Assembly (NCBI GenBank): GCA_021804455.1
Contig: JAJZHT010000032.1
Coordinates: 1-10,546 of the forward strand
Length of the DNA: 10,546 nucleotides
Reading direction: 5' to 3'
DNA from: Pseudomonadota bacterium
Lineage (GTDB): Bacteria; Pseudomonadota; Alphaproteobacteria; Paracaedibacterales; CAIULA01
This document shows, piece after piece, positions 1 to 6,741 of this stretch. The position numbers and the translations under genes were made by a program. Each line of letters begins with the position of its first letter. The first letter of the stretch is position 1. The notes beneath the pieces are model-generated. The model did not search any database. It saw nothing but the letters and a program-made list of their open reading frames with translations, and was not told where the DNA came from.

Positions 1-1
1 A

Positions 2-625
2 TTAGGCGTAACACAGCGTTCTGATAAAACCTCCCTTGCTTCGATTGACGAAACCCTCTCTGGTGTTCGTCTCCAACAAGCAACTATTAATAAAACAAAA
101 AGGTCAACAGGTTTGACCTATGGTGTTTACACGGGATATGGTCAAACCATGAATGGTTTTTACCTGGGCGCTGAAATCAGTTTAGAAGGAGATACGGGTA
201 GTAAAACCAATACCCAAAATCCAAACATAACCATTACGCCTCCTGGTGTAAGCTTGCCAGCAACACTCAAGACAAAGTACGAGCGTGGAATGGTGATTGG
301 TCTCAGCCCTCGCTTTGGTGCCGTTATTGAGAAAGACAATTTGGTTTATGCCAAATTAGGATTAGAATACAGCCGTGATAAATTGAAGGCGTCCTACAAT
401 TTAAAAGTTAATGGCGTTGGAACTGTTATTGATCAATCATACAGCAAATCAAAAAATCAACTGGTGTTTGTTCCAGGTCTTGGTTATGAAAGAGCCTTTG
501 GTAAACTGTTAGCCCGTATTGAATATGGTTATACCATTGGTAGAAAAATTAATTCTTCAGATAGAGACCTCTCTGTAAAATACAGTGCCCATACTGTTAA
601 AGTTGGCATGGCCTGTAAATTTTAA
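2..625 (+). CDS. Outer-membrane beta-barrel protein, 3' part (5' end outside window)
   Basis: The reading frame is open from base 2, so the gene begins before the window and the TTG at 113 is only an internal codon. The visible 207 residues have the texture of a small porin-like barrel: alternating hydrophobic and polar strands rich in Gly, Tyr and Thr, with repeated patterns such as GVYTGYGQ, GFYLGAEIS, VYAKLGLEYS and ARIEYGYTIG. The chain ends in HTVKVGMACKF, and a C-terminal Phe after alternating residues is the usual signal for outer-membrane barrel insertion. It resembles the 8-stranded surface-antigen/OmpA-like barrels of Alphaproteobacteria. The signal peptide is not visible. A hairpin terminator follows 21 bases after the stop. 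The precise family cannot be fixed from this part, and no transport or adhesion role should be assumed. Confidence 0.75.
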   Translation, partial: LGVTQRSDKTSLASIDETLSGVRLQQATINKTKRSTGLTYGVYTGYGQTMNGFYLGAEISLEGDTGSKTNTQNPNITITPPGVSLPATLKTKYERGMVIGLSPRFGAVIEKDNLVYAKLGLEYSRDKLKASYNLKVNGVGTVIDQSYSKSKNQLVFVPGLGYERAFGKLLARIEYGYTIGRKINSSDRDLSVKYSAHTVKVGMACKF

Positions 626-646
626 GGTTTTATAACCATTCACACC

Positions 647-674
647 AAAGCCCTCTTTTTTAGAGGGCTTTTTT
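647..674 (+). terminator. Rho-independent terminator of the outer-membrane protein gene
   Basis: A perfect 9-bp stem AAAGCCCTC/GAGGGCTTT (647-655 with 663-671) with a 7-base loop is followed by further T residues, giving an unbroken run of six T. It lies 21 bases after the barrel gene's stop. It also covers the last codons and stop of the convergent CCA-adding gene, so it may act in part on that strand too, although no U-run follows the stem there. Confidence 0.85.
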
Positions 675-1877
675 AATGCCTGCACAATAATCTAGGCACT
701 CCTGATGATCAGGTATGAAATCATGTTCCACCCACCACTGCTGGCACGCGGCTAACAACAGGCCAATCTGCGATCCCGTAGCCATTCCTTGTTTTAAAAG
801 GTCCTTCCCTGACAAGGGAAAGCTAGGAATCGTGATGCTCCTTGCCCAAAGAAGGTCGTCCTGAAGGGTTTCATCCTGCTTTTTTGCAGCCGCTATCAAC
901 AATCGACCCTTGATAAAAATATCAAGGCCATAATGATATAAAATCCAGCGTCGGTCCTTCATTACAGTAACTTTTTTTAAGGTATCCAAAAAACGAATTT
1001 GGAACCGACTCAGTCGCCAATATGTTTGATAGAAATAAAGCGGGGCTTGATAAAACAAAGCCTCTAATCGAACGAAGGGATCGGCTTTGACCAAGAATTT
1101 CTGTTCTAGGGAAAGGAATCTTTCCAAATTTTGAACATCATACGAAGGACCAAAAAGAGTTTCTAAGATTCCGTCCTGTTCCATTAAAAAGACAGCTTCT
1201 ATGGGATTTTGTGCTGTGAAAAGTTTAAGGAGCTCAGCTTGAATACGCTCTGTTGATAATTGTTTTAAACACTGTTTAAGAAGACGTAAAACAGGAACTG
1301 AAGGATAAGGAGGTTTTCCATACCATGCCACAAACCGGTAATAACGCAAAATGCGTAAAGCATCTTCTAAAACCCGTTGTTTAGGGTCACCAATAAAACG
1401 AATCTTGCCCGCCTTTAGATCCTGAATTCCATCAAAAGGGTCATACAGATTGCCGTGAGGATCCAGATATAAAGCATTTATAGTAAAGTCCCGACGGTTG
1501 GCATCCTCCTTCAAGTCTGTAGAGAAAACAACCTTGGGGTGACGGCCTTGATGGTTTCGATCCTTGCGTAAACTGGTGATTTGAAAAGGTTGATGTTCGA
1601 CAACAGCGGTTACTGTACCAAATTGAAGACCTGTGGGAATAACCTTAATATTTTTTTGCCGTAATTGATGGGTAACGGTTTGAGGATCAGCCGCAACCGC
1701 AACATCCACATCAAAATTATCGGCACCTAAAAGAGCATCCCGTACGCACCCCCCTACCAACCAAGCTGGCAAAGGACTTAAAGCAGCGAATAAATCCTGA
1801 ACACCAGGTTTTAATAAAAGAGTTTTCAGAAATTCAGTCAATTTTATCCAGACGGCGCTGGTGGCGTCCGCCCTCAA
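660..1877 (-). CDS. cca: CCA tRNA nucleotidyltransferase (class II, poly(A) polymerase family)
   Basis: This enzyme adds or repairs the 3' CCA of tRNAs using CTP and ATP in the cytoplasm. The N-terminal nucleotidyltransferase head carries GGCVRD (residues 42-47) and the metal-binding pair in FDVDVA (D56, D58). RRDFTINA (128-135) and EDALRILRYYRF (171-182) are hallmarks of the class II family. The rest is a helical tRNA-binding body. At 405 residues, the length is normal for alphaproteobacterial members, which lack the E. coli HD domain. The start is uncertain: the longest frame begins at a TTG (1877) inside rpiB with a poorly spaced GGAG. A second TTG at 1841 overlaps the rpiB stop by 8 bases and would give a more typical N-terminus. 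Either way it is probably translationally coupled to rpiB. No frame damage was seen. Confidence 0.93.
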   Translation of the reverse strand: MRADATSAVWIKLTEFLKTLLLKPGVQDLFAALSPLPAWLVGGCVRDALLGADNFDVDVAVAADPQTVTHQLRQKNIKVIPTGLQFGTVTAVVEHQPFQITSLRKDRNHQGRHPKVVFSTDLKEDANRRDFTINALYLDPHGNLYDPFDGIQDLKAGKIRFIGDPKQRVLEDALRILRYYRFVAWYGKPPYPSVPVLRLLKQCLKQLSTERIQAELLKLFTAQNPIEAVFLMEQDGILETLFGPSYDVQNLERFLSLEQKFLVKADPFVRLEALFYQAPLYFYQTYWRLSRFQIRFLDTLKKVTVMKDRRWILYHYGLDIFIKGRLLIAAAKKQDETLQDDLLWARSITIPSFPLSGKDLLKQGMATGSQIGLLLAACQQWWVEHDFIPDHQECLDYCAGIKKAL

Positions 1878-2298
1878 ACTCCGTTTGTAAAAAGGTTATC
1901 AAACACTGATGGGCCATTTTCTCATCCACAACACGTTCTCCCAAACATAAAACATTGGCATCATTATGCTGACGGGCCATAAGGGTTTGATAAACATCAT
2001 AGCAACAGGCGGCACGAATACCCCGATGACGATTGGCAGCCATTGCCATGCCAATCCCTGTTCCACAAATTAAAACACCTCTGTCTGCCTGATGGTTTAA
2101 AACCTTTTGGACCACCCGTTCTGCAAAGTCAGGGTAATCCACGGGGTGTTGATCCATCGTGCCACAATCAATCACCACATATTTTTGCTTTTCAACCAGA
2201 TTCAGCAGCCTCTTTTTTAACAGAAAGCCTGCGTGATCAGAACCAAAGGCAATAACCAAGGGTTGGGTTTCATGAAAAGAAGGATTAACGGTCATCAT
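1834..2298 (-). CDS. rpiB: Ribose-5-phosphate isomerase B
   Basis: RpiB interconverts ribose 5-phosphate and ribulose 5-phosphate in the non-oxidative pentose phosphate pathway. The 154-residue protein has the full RpiB/LacAB signature: GSDHAGF (19-25), VDYPDFAE (53-60), ICGTGIGM with the catalytic Cys78, and RQHND with the acid/base His111. The 33-residue spacing of Cys and His equals that of E. coli Cys66/His99. EGGRHQRR near the C-terminus is also typical. The frame is open upstream to a TTG at 2352. I chose the ATG at 2298 because AGGTG lies at good spacing before it and the product then matches family length (about 145-155). Its 3' end overlaps the CCA-adding gene, which suggests a two-gene operon. 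A strong hairpin sits in its upstream region. Confidence 0.93.
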   Translation of the reverse strand: MMTVNPSFHETQPLVIAFGSDHAGFLLKKRLLNLVEKQKYVVIDCGTMDQHPVDYPDFAERVVQKVLNHQADRGVLICGTGIGMAMAANRHRGIRAACCYDVYQTLMARQHNDANVLCLGERVVDEKMAHQCLITFLQTEFEGGRHQRRLDKID

Positions 2299-2343
2299 AC
2301 TTTTCACCTGAATTCTTTTCTTCATAGTGCGTGAAATCATTTC

Positions 2344-2376
2344 CTCGTTCAAGGCGATTTATTTCGGCTGAACGAG
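2344..2376 (-). promoter_or_regulatory. Hairpin in the rpiB 5' region
   Basis: An 8-bp perfect inverted repeat, CTCGTTCA (2344-2351) with TGAACGAG (2369-2376), continues inward with partial pairing (GGCGA against TCGGC), leaving a short AT-rich loop. It lies 46-78 bases before the chosen rpiB start, between the divergent rpiB and dksA genes. No U-run follows on either strand, so a simple terminator is unlikely. A leader RNA structure or a protein-binding palindrome fits better. The function is inferred only. Confidence 0.45.
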
Positions 2377-2479
2377 ATGAAACTGTCCTAAAACGTTCCT
2401 GCGTACCTGACCTGGCACAAGACTCTCAGAGAATAATGCATAAAAGTATCGCCCCTATTAAAAAAATAACAATAAGTCG

Positions 2480-2508
2480 TTGAATTTTTTATAAAAATTT
2501 AGTTTAAT
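2480..2508 (+). promoter_or_regulatory. Possible sigma-70-type promoter for dksA
   Basis: TTGAAT (2480-2485) and TTTAAT (2503-2508) are separated by 17 bases, about 32 bases before the dksA ATG, in a strongly AT-rich stretch. The match is moderate. Other AT-rich hexamers nearby (TATACA at 2510) could serve instead. Confidence 0.3.
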
Positions 2509-2540
2509 TTATACAAAGAAGAGGCGCGGGAGCAGAAAAG

Positions 2541-2969
2541 ATGCCAGCAGTTGATATTGACGACGAATTTTATACACCAAGCGATGATGAGCCCTTTATG
2601 AATCCTCAACAATTGGAGTATTTCCGTAAAAAATTGTTGAATTGGCGAGAACAGCTCTTACGAGAATGTACAGAAATGATCCAAAACATGCAGGATCAAA
2701 CAAATAATGAAGCTGACATTATCGATGTGGCTTGTCATGAAATGAATCAGGCTATTGAATTACGGGCACGCGATCGCGAAAGAAAGTTGATTAATAAAAT
2801 TGATGAAGCGATTCGTCGAATTGAAGAAGGCAGCTATGGTTATTGTGAAGAAACGGGAGAACCTATTAGCATTAAACGCCTTGAGGCAAGGCCTATTGCA
2901 ACCATGACCATAGAAGCCCAAGAACGCCACGAACGACGAGAACGTGTTTATCGCGAAGAGGTTCTATAG
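2541..2969 (+). CDS. dksA: DksA, RNA polymerase-binding transcription factor (single-cysteine form)
   Basis: DksA enters the RNA polymerase secondary channel and, with ppGpp, adjusts initiation, for example at rRNA promoters. The 142-residue protein has an acidic N-terminus, a long coiled coil (about 24-95) with the tip motif DIIDVA (D59, D62, A64 matching the E. coli D71/D74/A76 positions), ELRARDRERKLI, and the C-terminal globule. In the zinc-finger region only Cys102 remains (YGYCEETGEP). The other three zinc positions are Thr, Thr and Ala, as is usual for alphaproteobacterial zinc-free DksA. The ATG at 2541 has GGGAG 8-9 bases upstream. It is transcribed alone and converges on ubiG. Confidence 0.95.
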   Translation: MPAVDIDDEFYTPSDDEPFMNPQQLEYFRKKLLNWREQLLRECTEMIQNMQDQTNNEADIIDVACHEMNQAIELRARDRERKLINKIDEAIRRIEEGSYGYCEETGEPISIKRLEARPIATMTIEAQERHERRERVYREEVL

Positions 2970-3033
2970 ACAAAATTGGCACAAGCCGCTTTATAAAGAC
3001 TTTTTAAATACACAGGTTAAACTTTTTTGTTGG

Positions 3034-3067
3034 ATAGGGTCTAATATTAAAAGGAAATTAACCCTAT
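3034..3067. repeat. Stem-loop downstream of dksA
   Basis: ATAGGGT (3034-3040) pairs with ACCCTAT (3061-3067). After a one-base bulge, TAAT (3042-3045) pairs with ATTA (3057-3060), giving an 11-bp stem with an 11-base AT-rich loop. It lies 65 bases after the dksA stop and could stop or stabilise the dksA transcript. The bases that follow (TTC) are not a convincing U-run. Confidence 0.45.
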
Positions 3068-3083
3068 TTCAGCCATTCTGAAC

Positions 3084-3123
3084 ATATTCCCCTGGGCGGC
3101 CGGGGGCCGGAGGGTGGGAATAT
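3084..3123. repeat. GC-rich double palindrome between dksA and ubiG
   Basis: A perfect 8-bp inverted repeat, ATATTCCC (3084-3091) with GGGAATAT (3116-3123), encloses a very GC-rich core. The core contains a second palindrome, CGGCC/GGCCG (3097-3101 with 3105-3109) around GGG. The core contrasts sharply with the AT-rich surroundings. It may be a structured RNA, a terminator between convergent genes, or a dispersed palindromic element. No coding potential was seen. Confidence 0.45.
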
Positions 3124-3134
3124 AATCTCCCATC

Positions 3135-3159
3135 GTTAAGAATTCGTTAATTGCTTAAC
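3135..3159. promoter_or_regulatory. Inverted repeat with a CtrA-like TTAA-N7-TTAA box
   Basis: GTTAAG (3135-3140) and CTTAAC (3154-3159) form an inverted repeat. Within it TTAA (3136-3139) and TTAA (3147-3150) are spaced by exactly seven bases, the geometry of the alphaproteobacterial CtrA box (TTAA-N7-TTAAC), though the final C is T. Since it lies between convergent genes, it serves neither as a classical promoter element, so the match may be chance in AT-rich DNA. Confidence 0.25.
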
Positions 3160-3183
3160 AAAATTGTATAGTCAAGCAGCCCC

Positions 3184-3229
3184 GAAGATTTACGAAAAGA
3201 TCCTGCCCCTATCCTCATCCGAAATCTTC
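3184..3229 (-). terminator. Possible weak terminator stem after ubiG
   Basis: On the minus strand, immediately after the ubiG stop, GAAGATTT (complement of 3222-3229) can pair with AAATCTTC (complement of 3184-3191) around a 30-base spacer. The stem is perfect over 8 bp, but the loop is long and no U-run follows, so termination here is only a possibility. Confidence 0.25.
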
Positions 3230-3988
3230 TTATGAATTTCTTGCGGCACACCCTATGTAATTGATCTTTAAAGAGTTGCTTAAGGTCCATGGTTGTTGAT
3301 AAGGCGAAAAATAATAAAATGGGTTATATTGCATTCCTTTTAAATCCCGCCAGACCAAATTTCCCTCGCGTAGCCAGGCTGCTACTTCGGCCGGTTTCAC
3401 GAAACGATGCCATTGGTGGGTTCCCCGCGGGACCCAACGCAAAATAGATTCTGCAGCGATAATCCCCCCCCAATAGGAAAGGCATGTACGGTTCAAGGTG
3501 GAAAGAAAAAACAACCCCTTTTCAGATAATAAACTTTGACTGGCCTGAATAAAAAAAGATGGGTTGTCCACGTGTTCAATAATTTCCATTGTCAAAACAA
3601 CATCGAACTTTTTGTTTTGAAAAGACTCAACTGTGCCCACGTGGTAATCAATCTCCAAACCCATTTTCTGAGCATGATTTTTTGCCGTCTGTATGGCTTG
3701 AGGACTGGCATCAAGACCAGTCACATGGGCCCCTAGGCGGGCTAAAGGCTCGCACAAAAGCCCTCCCCCACAGCCTATATCTAAAATCGTGATTCCTTTT
3801 AAAGAGCCTGTCGGAGAAGAAAGACCAAAGAAATGTTTTTCTAAATGATATTTAATAAAACGCAAACGACAGGAATTTTGCTGATGCAAAGGACGAAAAG
3901 GGCCATTTTCGTCCCACCATTGATCGGCTATCTGATCAAATTGATACAGTTCTTCCGCGTTTAAAGTTTGTGAATCACTTTTTACCAT
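3230..3988 (-). CDS. ubiG: Ubiquinone biosynthesis O-methyltransferase UbiG
   Basis: UbiG carries out both SAM-dependent O-methylations in ubiquinone synthesis. The 252-residue protein opens with the family's FDQIADQWWDENGPFRPLHQ region. It has the SAM-binding motif I LDIGCGGG (69-76), the acidic GLDAS end of the second strand (91-95), and EIIEHVDNP (135-143). The UbiG-specific stretch STLNRT (163-168) is followed by LRWVPRGTHQWHRF (183-196). The frame is open back to 4162, but that would run into lysC. The ATG at 3988 matches the usual family length (about 240-250) and leaves 72 bases to the divergent lysC. The ribosome binding site is weak. ubiG beside lysC in divergent orientation is a common alphaproteobacterial arrangement. 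Confidence 0.95.
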   Translation of the reverse strand: MVKSDSQTLNAEELYQFDQIADQWWDENGPFRPLHQQNSCRLRFIKYHLEKHFFGLSSPTGSLKGITILDIGCGGGLLCEPLARLGAHVTGLDASPQAIQTAKNHAQKMGLEIDYHVGTVESFQNKKFDVVLTMEIIEHVDNPSFFIQASQSLLSEKGLFFLSTLNRTCLSYWGGIIAAESILRWVPRGTHQWHRFVKPAEVAAWLREGNLVWRDLKGMQYNPFYYFSPYQQPWTLSNSLKINYIGCAARNS

Positions 3989-4013
3989 GACATCTGCGTT
4001 TACATCGCTTATT

Positions 4014-4042
4014 ACTATGTCAATATGTAACAGAATCGGCAA
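4014..4042 (-). promoter_or_regulatory. Possible ubiG promoter in the ubiG/lysC divergent spacer
   Basis: On the minus strand TTGCCG (complement of 4037-4042) and CATAGT (complement of 4014-4019) are 17 bases apart, each matching four of six consensus positions. They would place the transcript start about 20 bases before the ubiG ATG. A TTGACA also occurs on this strand within the spacer but lacks a well-spaced -10. The 72-base spacer must carry promoters for both genes; none is strong, and it is too short for a lysine riboswitch on lysC. Confidence 0.3.
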
Positions 4043-4060
4043 AAAATAAGTACTCTCTTT

Positions 4061-5302
4061 ATGGCGCGTTATGTTTTGAAGTTTGGCGGGACCTCCGTTG
4101 CTAACGTGACACGTCTGCACCATGTGGCAAATCTTGTTAAAGAACAGGCAGAGGCCGGTCATGAATTAGTGGTTGTTGTTTCAGCGATGGCTGGGATTAC
4201 AAATGAGCTGGTGGGGTATGCCCAAAGTTTGTGTCCTGATAAACTGACCCCTGAACACGATGTTGTTCTGTCCTCAGGCGAACAAGTGACTTCTGGCCTG
4301 TTGGCATTAGCCTTGACAAGGTTAGGGCTGATCTCTCGGTCCTATTTGGCGTGGCAAGTCCCGATTGTAACCGATGATAATCCCTCTCAAGCAAGAATTT
4401 TAAAGATTGAGACAGAACAATTGGAACGTTGCCTTAAGCAAGGTATAATCCCTGTTGTGGCAGGATTCCAAGGGATTAATGACCAATTGCGTCTTACCAC
4501 TCTGGGTCGGGGGGGATCGGATACCACCGCGGTTGCATTGGCCGCGGCTTTAAAGGCCGATCGCTGTGACATTTATACCGATGTGGATGGCGTTTACACG
4601 GCGGATCCCCGTTTGGTTGCGAACGCCCGAAAGCTTGGCCAAATTACTTATGCAGAAATGTTTGAAATGGCGGCCCAAGGCGCCAAAGTCTTGCAAGCAC
4701 GATCGGTTGAGTTAGCCTTAAAACATCGGGTCAAATTAAGAGTATTATCCAGCTTTTTTAAGGCCAGTGGAACAGATATTGTTGAAGAAAGGAAGTTTGT
4801 GGAAAGCACACAAATCAGCGGGATCGCCCATAATCCTCACGAAGTTTTGATTACCTTGAAAGGTGTTCCTCACCAAATAGACCTTATGGCGCAAATTTTC
4901 AATCGTTTAGCCCAGCATCGCATTTCTGTCGACATGCTTGTTCAAACACACGCGGTGAATGGGAAAGTAGATTTGAATTTTACCTTACCTCAGGCGGATC
5001 TGGAAAGAGCCCAACCTTTGTTGGAACAGTTGCAAAAAGAATTGATTTTTTCAAACTTGGACATTGATCAGGATGTTGTCAAAATCTCGGTTGTTGGAAT
5101 CGGAATGCGCAGCAATCTTGAGATTGGGCGTAACCTTTTTAATACCTTAGCTTCTCACCAAATTTCGGTTCGACTTTTAACCACATCAGAAATTAAAATG
5201 AGTGTTCTGATCACCAAACAGCAGACAGCCTTGGCGTTGAATGTCTTACATGAAGTTTTTAACCTTGAAGGAGGAGATAAGGAATGCGCCCTGTCTGCTT
5301 AA
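4061..5302 (+). CDS. lysC: Aspartate kinase (monofunctional, two C-terminal ACT domains)
   Basis: Aspartate kinase phosphorylates aspartate with ATP, the first step toward lysine, methionine, threonine and diaminopimelate for peptidoglycan. The kinase domain has KFGGTS (7-12), VVSAMAGITNEL (39-50), SGEQ (72-75), GRGGSDTTA (149-157) and YTDVDGVYTADPR (172-184). Two ACT domains follow (about 265-335 and 345-410). The second contains ISVVGIGMRSN and the TTSEIKMSVLI strand, which in this family form the effector-binding site for feedback inhibition. The 413-residue length is normal and the frame is intact. The ATG at 4061 gives the canonical N-terminus, though no clear Shine-Dalgarno is present. 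The end overlaps the next gene by 19 bases, so the two are probably co-transcribed and coupled. Confidence 0.96.
   Translation: MARYVLKFGGTSVANVTRLHHVANLVKEQAEAGHELVVVVSAMAGITNELVGYAQSLCPDKLTPEHDVVLSSGEQVTSGLLALALTRLGLISRSYLAWQVPIVTDDNPSQARILKIETEQLERCLKQGIIPVVAGFQGINDQLRLTTLGRGGSDTTAVALAAALKADRCDIYTDVDGVYTADPRLVANARKLGQITYAEMFEMAAQGAKVLQARSVELALKHRVKLRVLSSFFKASGTDIVEERKFVESTQISGIAHNPHEVLITLKGVPHQIDLMAQIFNRLAQHRISVDMLVQTHAVNGKVDLNFTLPQADLERAQPLLEQLQKELIFSNLDIDQDVVKISVVGIGMRSNLEIGRNLFNTLASHQISVRLLTTSEIKMSVLITKQQTALALNVLHEVFNLEGGDKECALSA
5268..5276 (+). promoter_or_regulatory. Strong ribosome binding site inside the 3' end of lysC
   Basis: AAGGAGGAG lies 7 bases before the ATG at 5284 and falls within the last codons of lysC. 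This is the best Shine-Dalgarno in the window and fixes the start of the downstream flavoenzyme gene. Confidence 0.75.
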
Positions 5303-6297
5303 ACGAACTTTGGCAAAGAGGTTGCGATTTTCTAGGCACACCGACAGCCCTTATGGCAGGAGCTATGACCTGGGTTTCCAACCATAATCTTGTCTCAGCA
5401 ATCTCAAATGCGGGCGGATTCGGTGTTTTAGCCTGTGGTTCGATGACGCCAGAGTTGTTAAAAACTGAAATTCAAAAAACCCAATCCTTAACCCGTCACC
5501 CTTTTGGGGTCAATCTTATCACCATGCACCCTGATCTGGACGCCTTGATCGATACTTGCGGACAACAAAAAATCAGTCACGTTGTTTTAGCCGGGGGTCT
5601 GCCCCCTGTTTCCTCTGTACAAAAGTTAAAGCAGTATGGTTGTAAGGTTGTAGGCTTTGCCCCAGCGCCGGTGATTGCCCGTAAATTAATAAAAGCTGGG
5701 ATAGATGCCCTGATTATCGAAGGAAACGAGGCTGGTGGCCATGTAGGACCTGTCGCCACCAGTGTACTTGTTCAGGAAATTTTACCACACATCCATGAAA
5801 TTCCTGTTTTTGTGGCAGGGGGGATCGGTCGTGGCGAGGCAATCGCCAATTACTTAAACATGGGGGCCGCAGGATGCCAATTAGGGACTCGATTTGTTTG
5901 TGCCAAAGAATCTCCTGCCCATCCGGACTTTAAGAAGGCCTTTATACGCGCCCAGGCTCGTGATGCTGTGGTATCGGTACAATTGGATGACCGTTTTCCC
6001 GTGATTCCTGTTCGTGCCTTAGAAAATGCCGCAAGCAAGAAATTTAAACAGATCCAGGCACAGATTATCCAACGCTATGACGCCGGAGAACTTGATCTTA
6101 AAGAGGCCCAACTTATGATTGAGCATTACTGGGCAGGAGCTTTGCGTAAAGCTGTTATTGAGGGGGATGTTGAAAATGGTTCCCTTATGGCAGGACAAAG
6201 TGTTGGTTTGGTTATCCAGGAACAAACAGCCCAGGAAATTATCAACGAACTTATTGATCAAGCCAATCATTTCTTGAATAAGTTTATTTCCTGCTAA
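5284..6297 (+). CDS. FMN-dependent nitronate monooxygenase / FabK-like enzyme
   Basis: The 337-residue protein is a TIM-barrel flavoprotein of the nitronate monooxygenase (2-nitropropane dioxygenase) family, usually annotated as nitronate monooxygenase. Key motifs are AGAMTWVS (25-32), SNAGGFGVLACG (41-52), FGVNLI (74-79), EGNEAGGHVG with the conserved His153 (146-155), FVAGGIGRGEA (176-186) and the phosphate-binding LGTRF (200-204). The C-terminal part, with AGALRKAVIEGDVENGSLM and AGQSVGLV, reads like FabK, the FMN-type enoyl-ACP reductase. The real substrate could therefore be a nitronate or an enoyl-ACP, and sequence alone cannot decide. It starts within lysC behind a strong Shine-Dalgarno, so it is expressed with lysC, although no lysine-pathway role is known to me. 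Confidence 0.85.
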   Translation: MRPVCLNELWQRGCDFLGTPTALMAGAMTWVSNHNLVSAISNAGGFGVLACGSMTPELLKTEIQKTQSLTRHPFGVNLITMHPDLDALIDTCGQQKISHVVLAGGLPPVSSVQKLKQYGCKVVGFAPAPVIARKLIKAGIDALIIEGNEAGGHVGPVATSVLVQEILPHIHEIPVFVAGGIGRGEAIANYLNMGAAGCQLGTRFVCAKESPAHPDFKKAFIRAQARDAVVSVQLDDRFPVIPVRALENAASKKFKQIQAQIIQRYDAGELDLKEAQLMIEHYWAGALRKAVIEGDVENGSLMAGQSVGLVIQEQTAQEIINELIDQANHFLNKFISC

Positions 6298-6328
6298 TTC
6301 TTTAAACGCGCCTCCCTACGCAGATTTT

Positions 6329-6354
6329 GGGTTAATTCTCCAAAGAATTAACCC
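6329..6354 (+). terminator. Hairpin after the lysC/flavoenzyme operon
   Basis: GGGTTAATTCT (6329-6339) pairs perfectly with AGAATTAACCC (6344-6354) around a 4-base loop, an 11-bp stem 31 bases after the flavoenzyme stop. The sequence after it (ATTCTTAACGATTTT) has no clean U-run on the plus strand. It is the best candidate for the operon's transcript end but may work only as a 3' stabilising structure. Confidence 0.5.
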
Positions 6355-6571
6355 ATTCTTAACGATTTTAAAATCTATAATCCCGCCATCCGGCCCACGC
6401 TGCCCAATGGATTAAGTTAAGGAGTGTCTATTGATAGACTGACAAAAATTTTTCATAAGGGGGTCTGAATTAACTCCTTGTAAGGATTTGGGGGATAGGA
6501 TCAAACATAACCGAGGTGATAGAAGAACCTCTTTTAAAAACAAGAACTCAAGAAGGATAAGATCCGTTTTG

Positions 6572-6622
6572 CCCACCGTTCTTGTAAGAAGGTGGGTTTA
6601 GCCCCCCTCCTGTTTAGGGAGG
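6572..6622. repeat. Two adjacent GC-rich hairpins
   Basis: The first stem is CCCACC (6572-6577) plus TTCTT (6579-6583), pairing with AAGAA (6586-6590) plus GGTGGG (6591-6596), with one bulged G and a 2-base loop. Ten bases later CCTCC (6606-6610) pairs with GGAGG (6618-6622). The GC content exceeds that of the flanks. No U-run follows either stem. The origin is unknown; it may be a structured RNA remnant or the end of a lost element. Confidence 0.4.
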
Positions 6623-6741
6623 CAGTGGGTGGGGATGGTAAAGAAATTAACACTGTTAAAACCCTGTAAACCCGAGATATGGATTAGATTTTAATTAAAA
6701 GGATTGTGTGAACTGGCTAGATTGAGATTGATTAGAAGTGC

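Larger units (their letters stand above)
6298..6741. other. Gene-free stretch with hairpins, left edge of accessory DNA
   Basis: No credible reading frame was found on either strand. The stretch holds several inverted repeats. The first, at 6329-6354, is described separately. At 6426-6439 GTCTAT and ATAGAC flank TG. AAGGAGT (6419-6425) and ACTCCTT (6473-6479) form a 7-bp repeat 47 bases apart. Two adjacent hairpins lie at 6572-6622. It separates intact core genes from broken accessory genes and may contain remains of mobile DNA too worn to identify. Confidence 0.5.

Noticed and set aside
2299..2352. Longer rpiB start at TTG 2352 (or ATG 2340, ATG 2325)
   Set aside because: These give an N-terminal extension unlike other RpiB proteins, lack well-spaced ribosome sites, and the TTG lies within a hairpin; ATG 2298 has AGGTG at good spacing.
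4005..4060. Lysine riboswitch or attenuator ahead of lysC
   Set aside because: The divergent spacer is only 72 bases, too short for a lysine riboswitch, and no leader hairpin with a U-run is present.
3989..4162. Upstream extension of ubiG to 4162
   Set aside because: It would overlap lysC by about 100 bases and add 58 residues absent from UbiG proteins.
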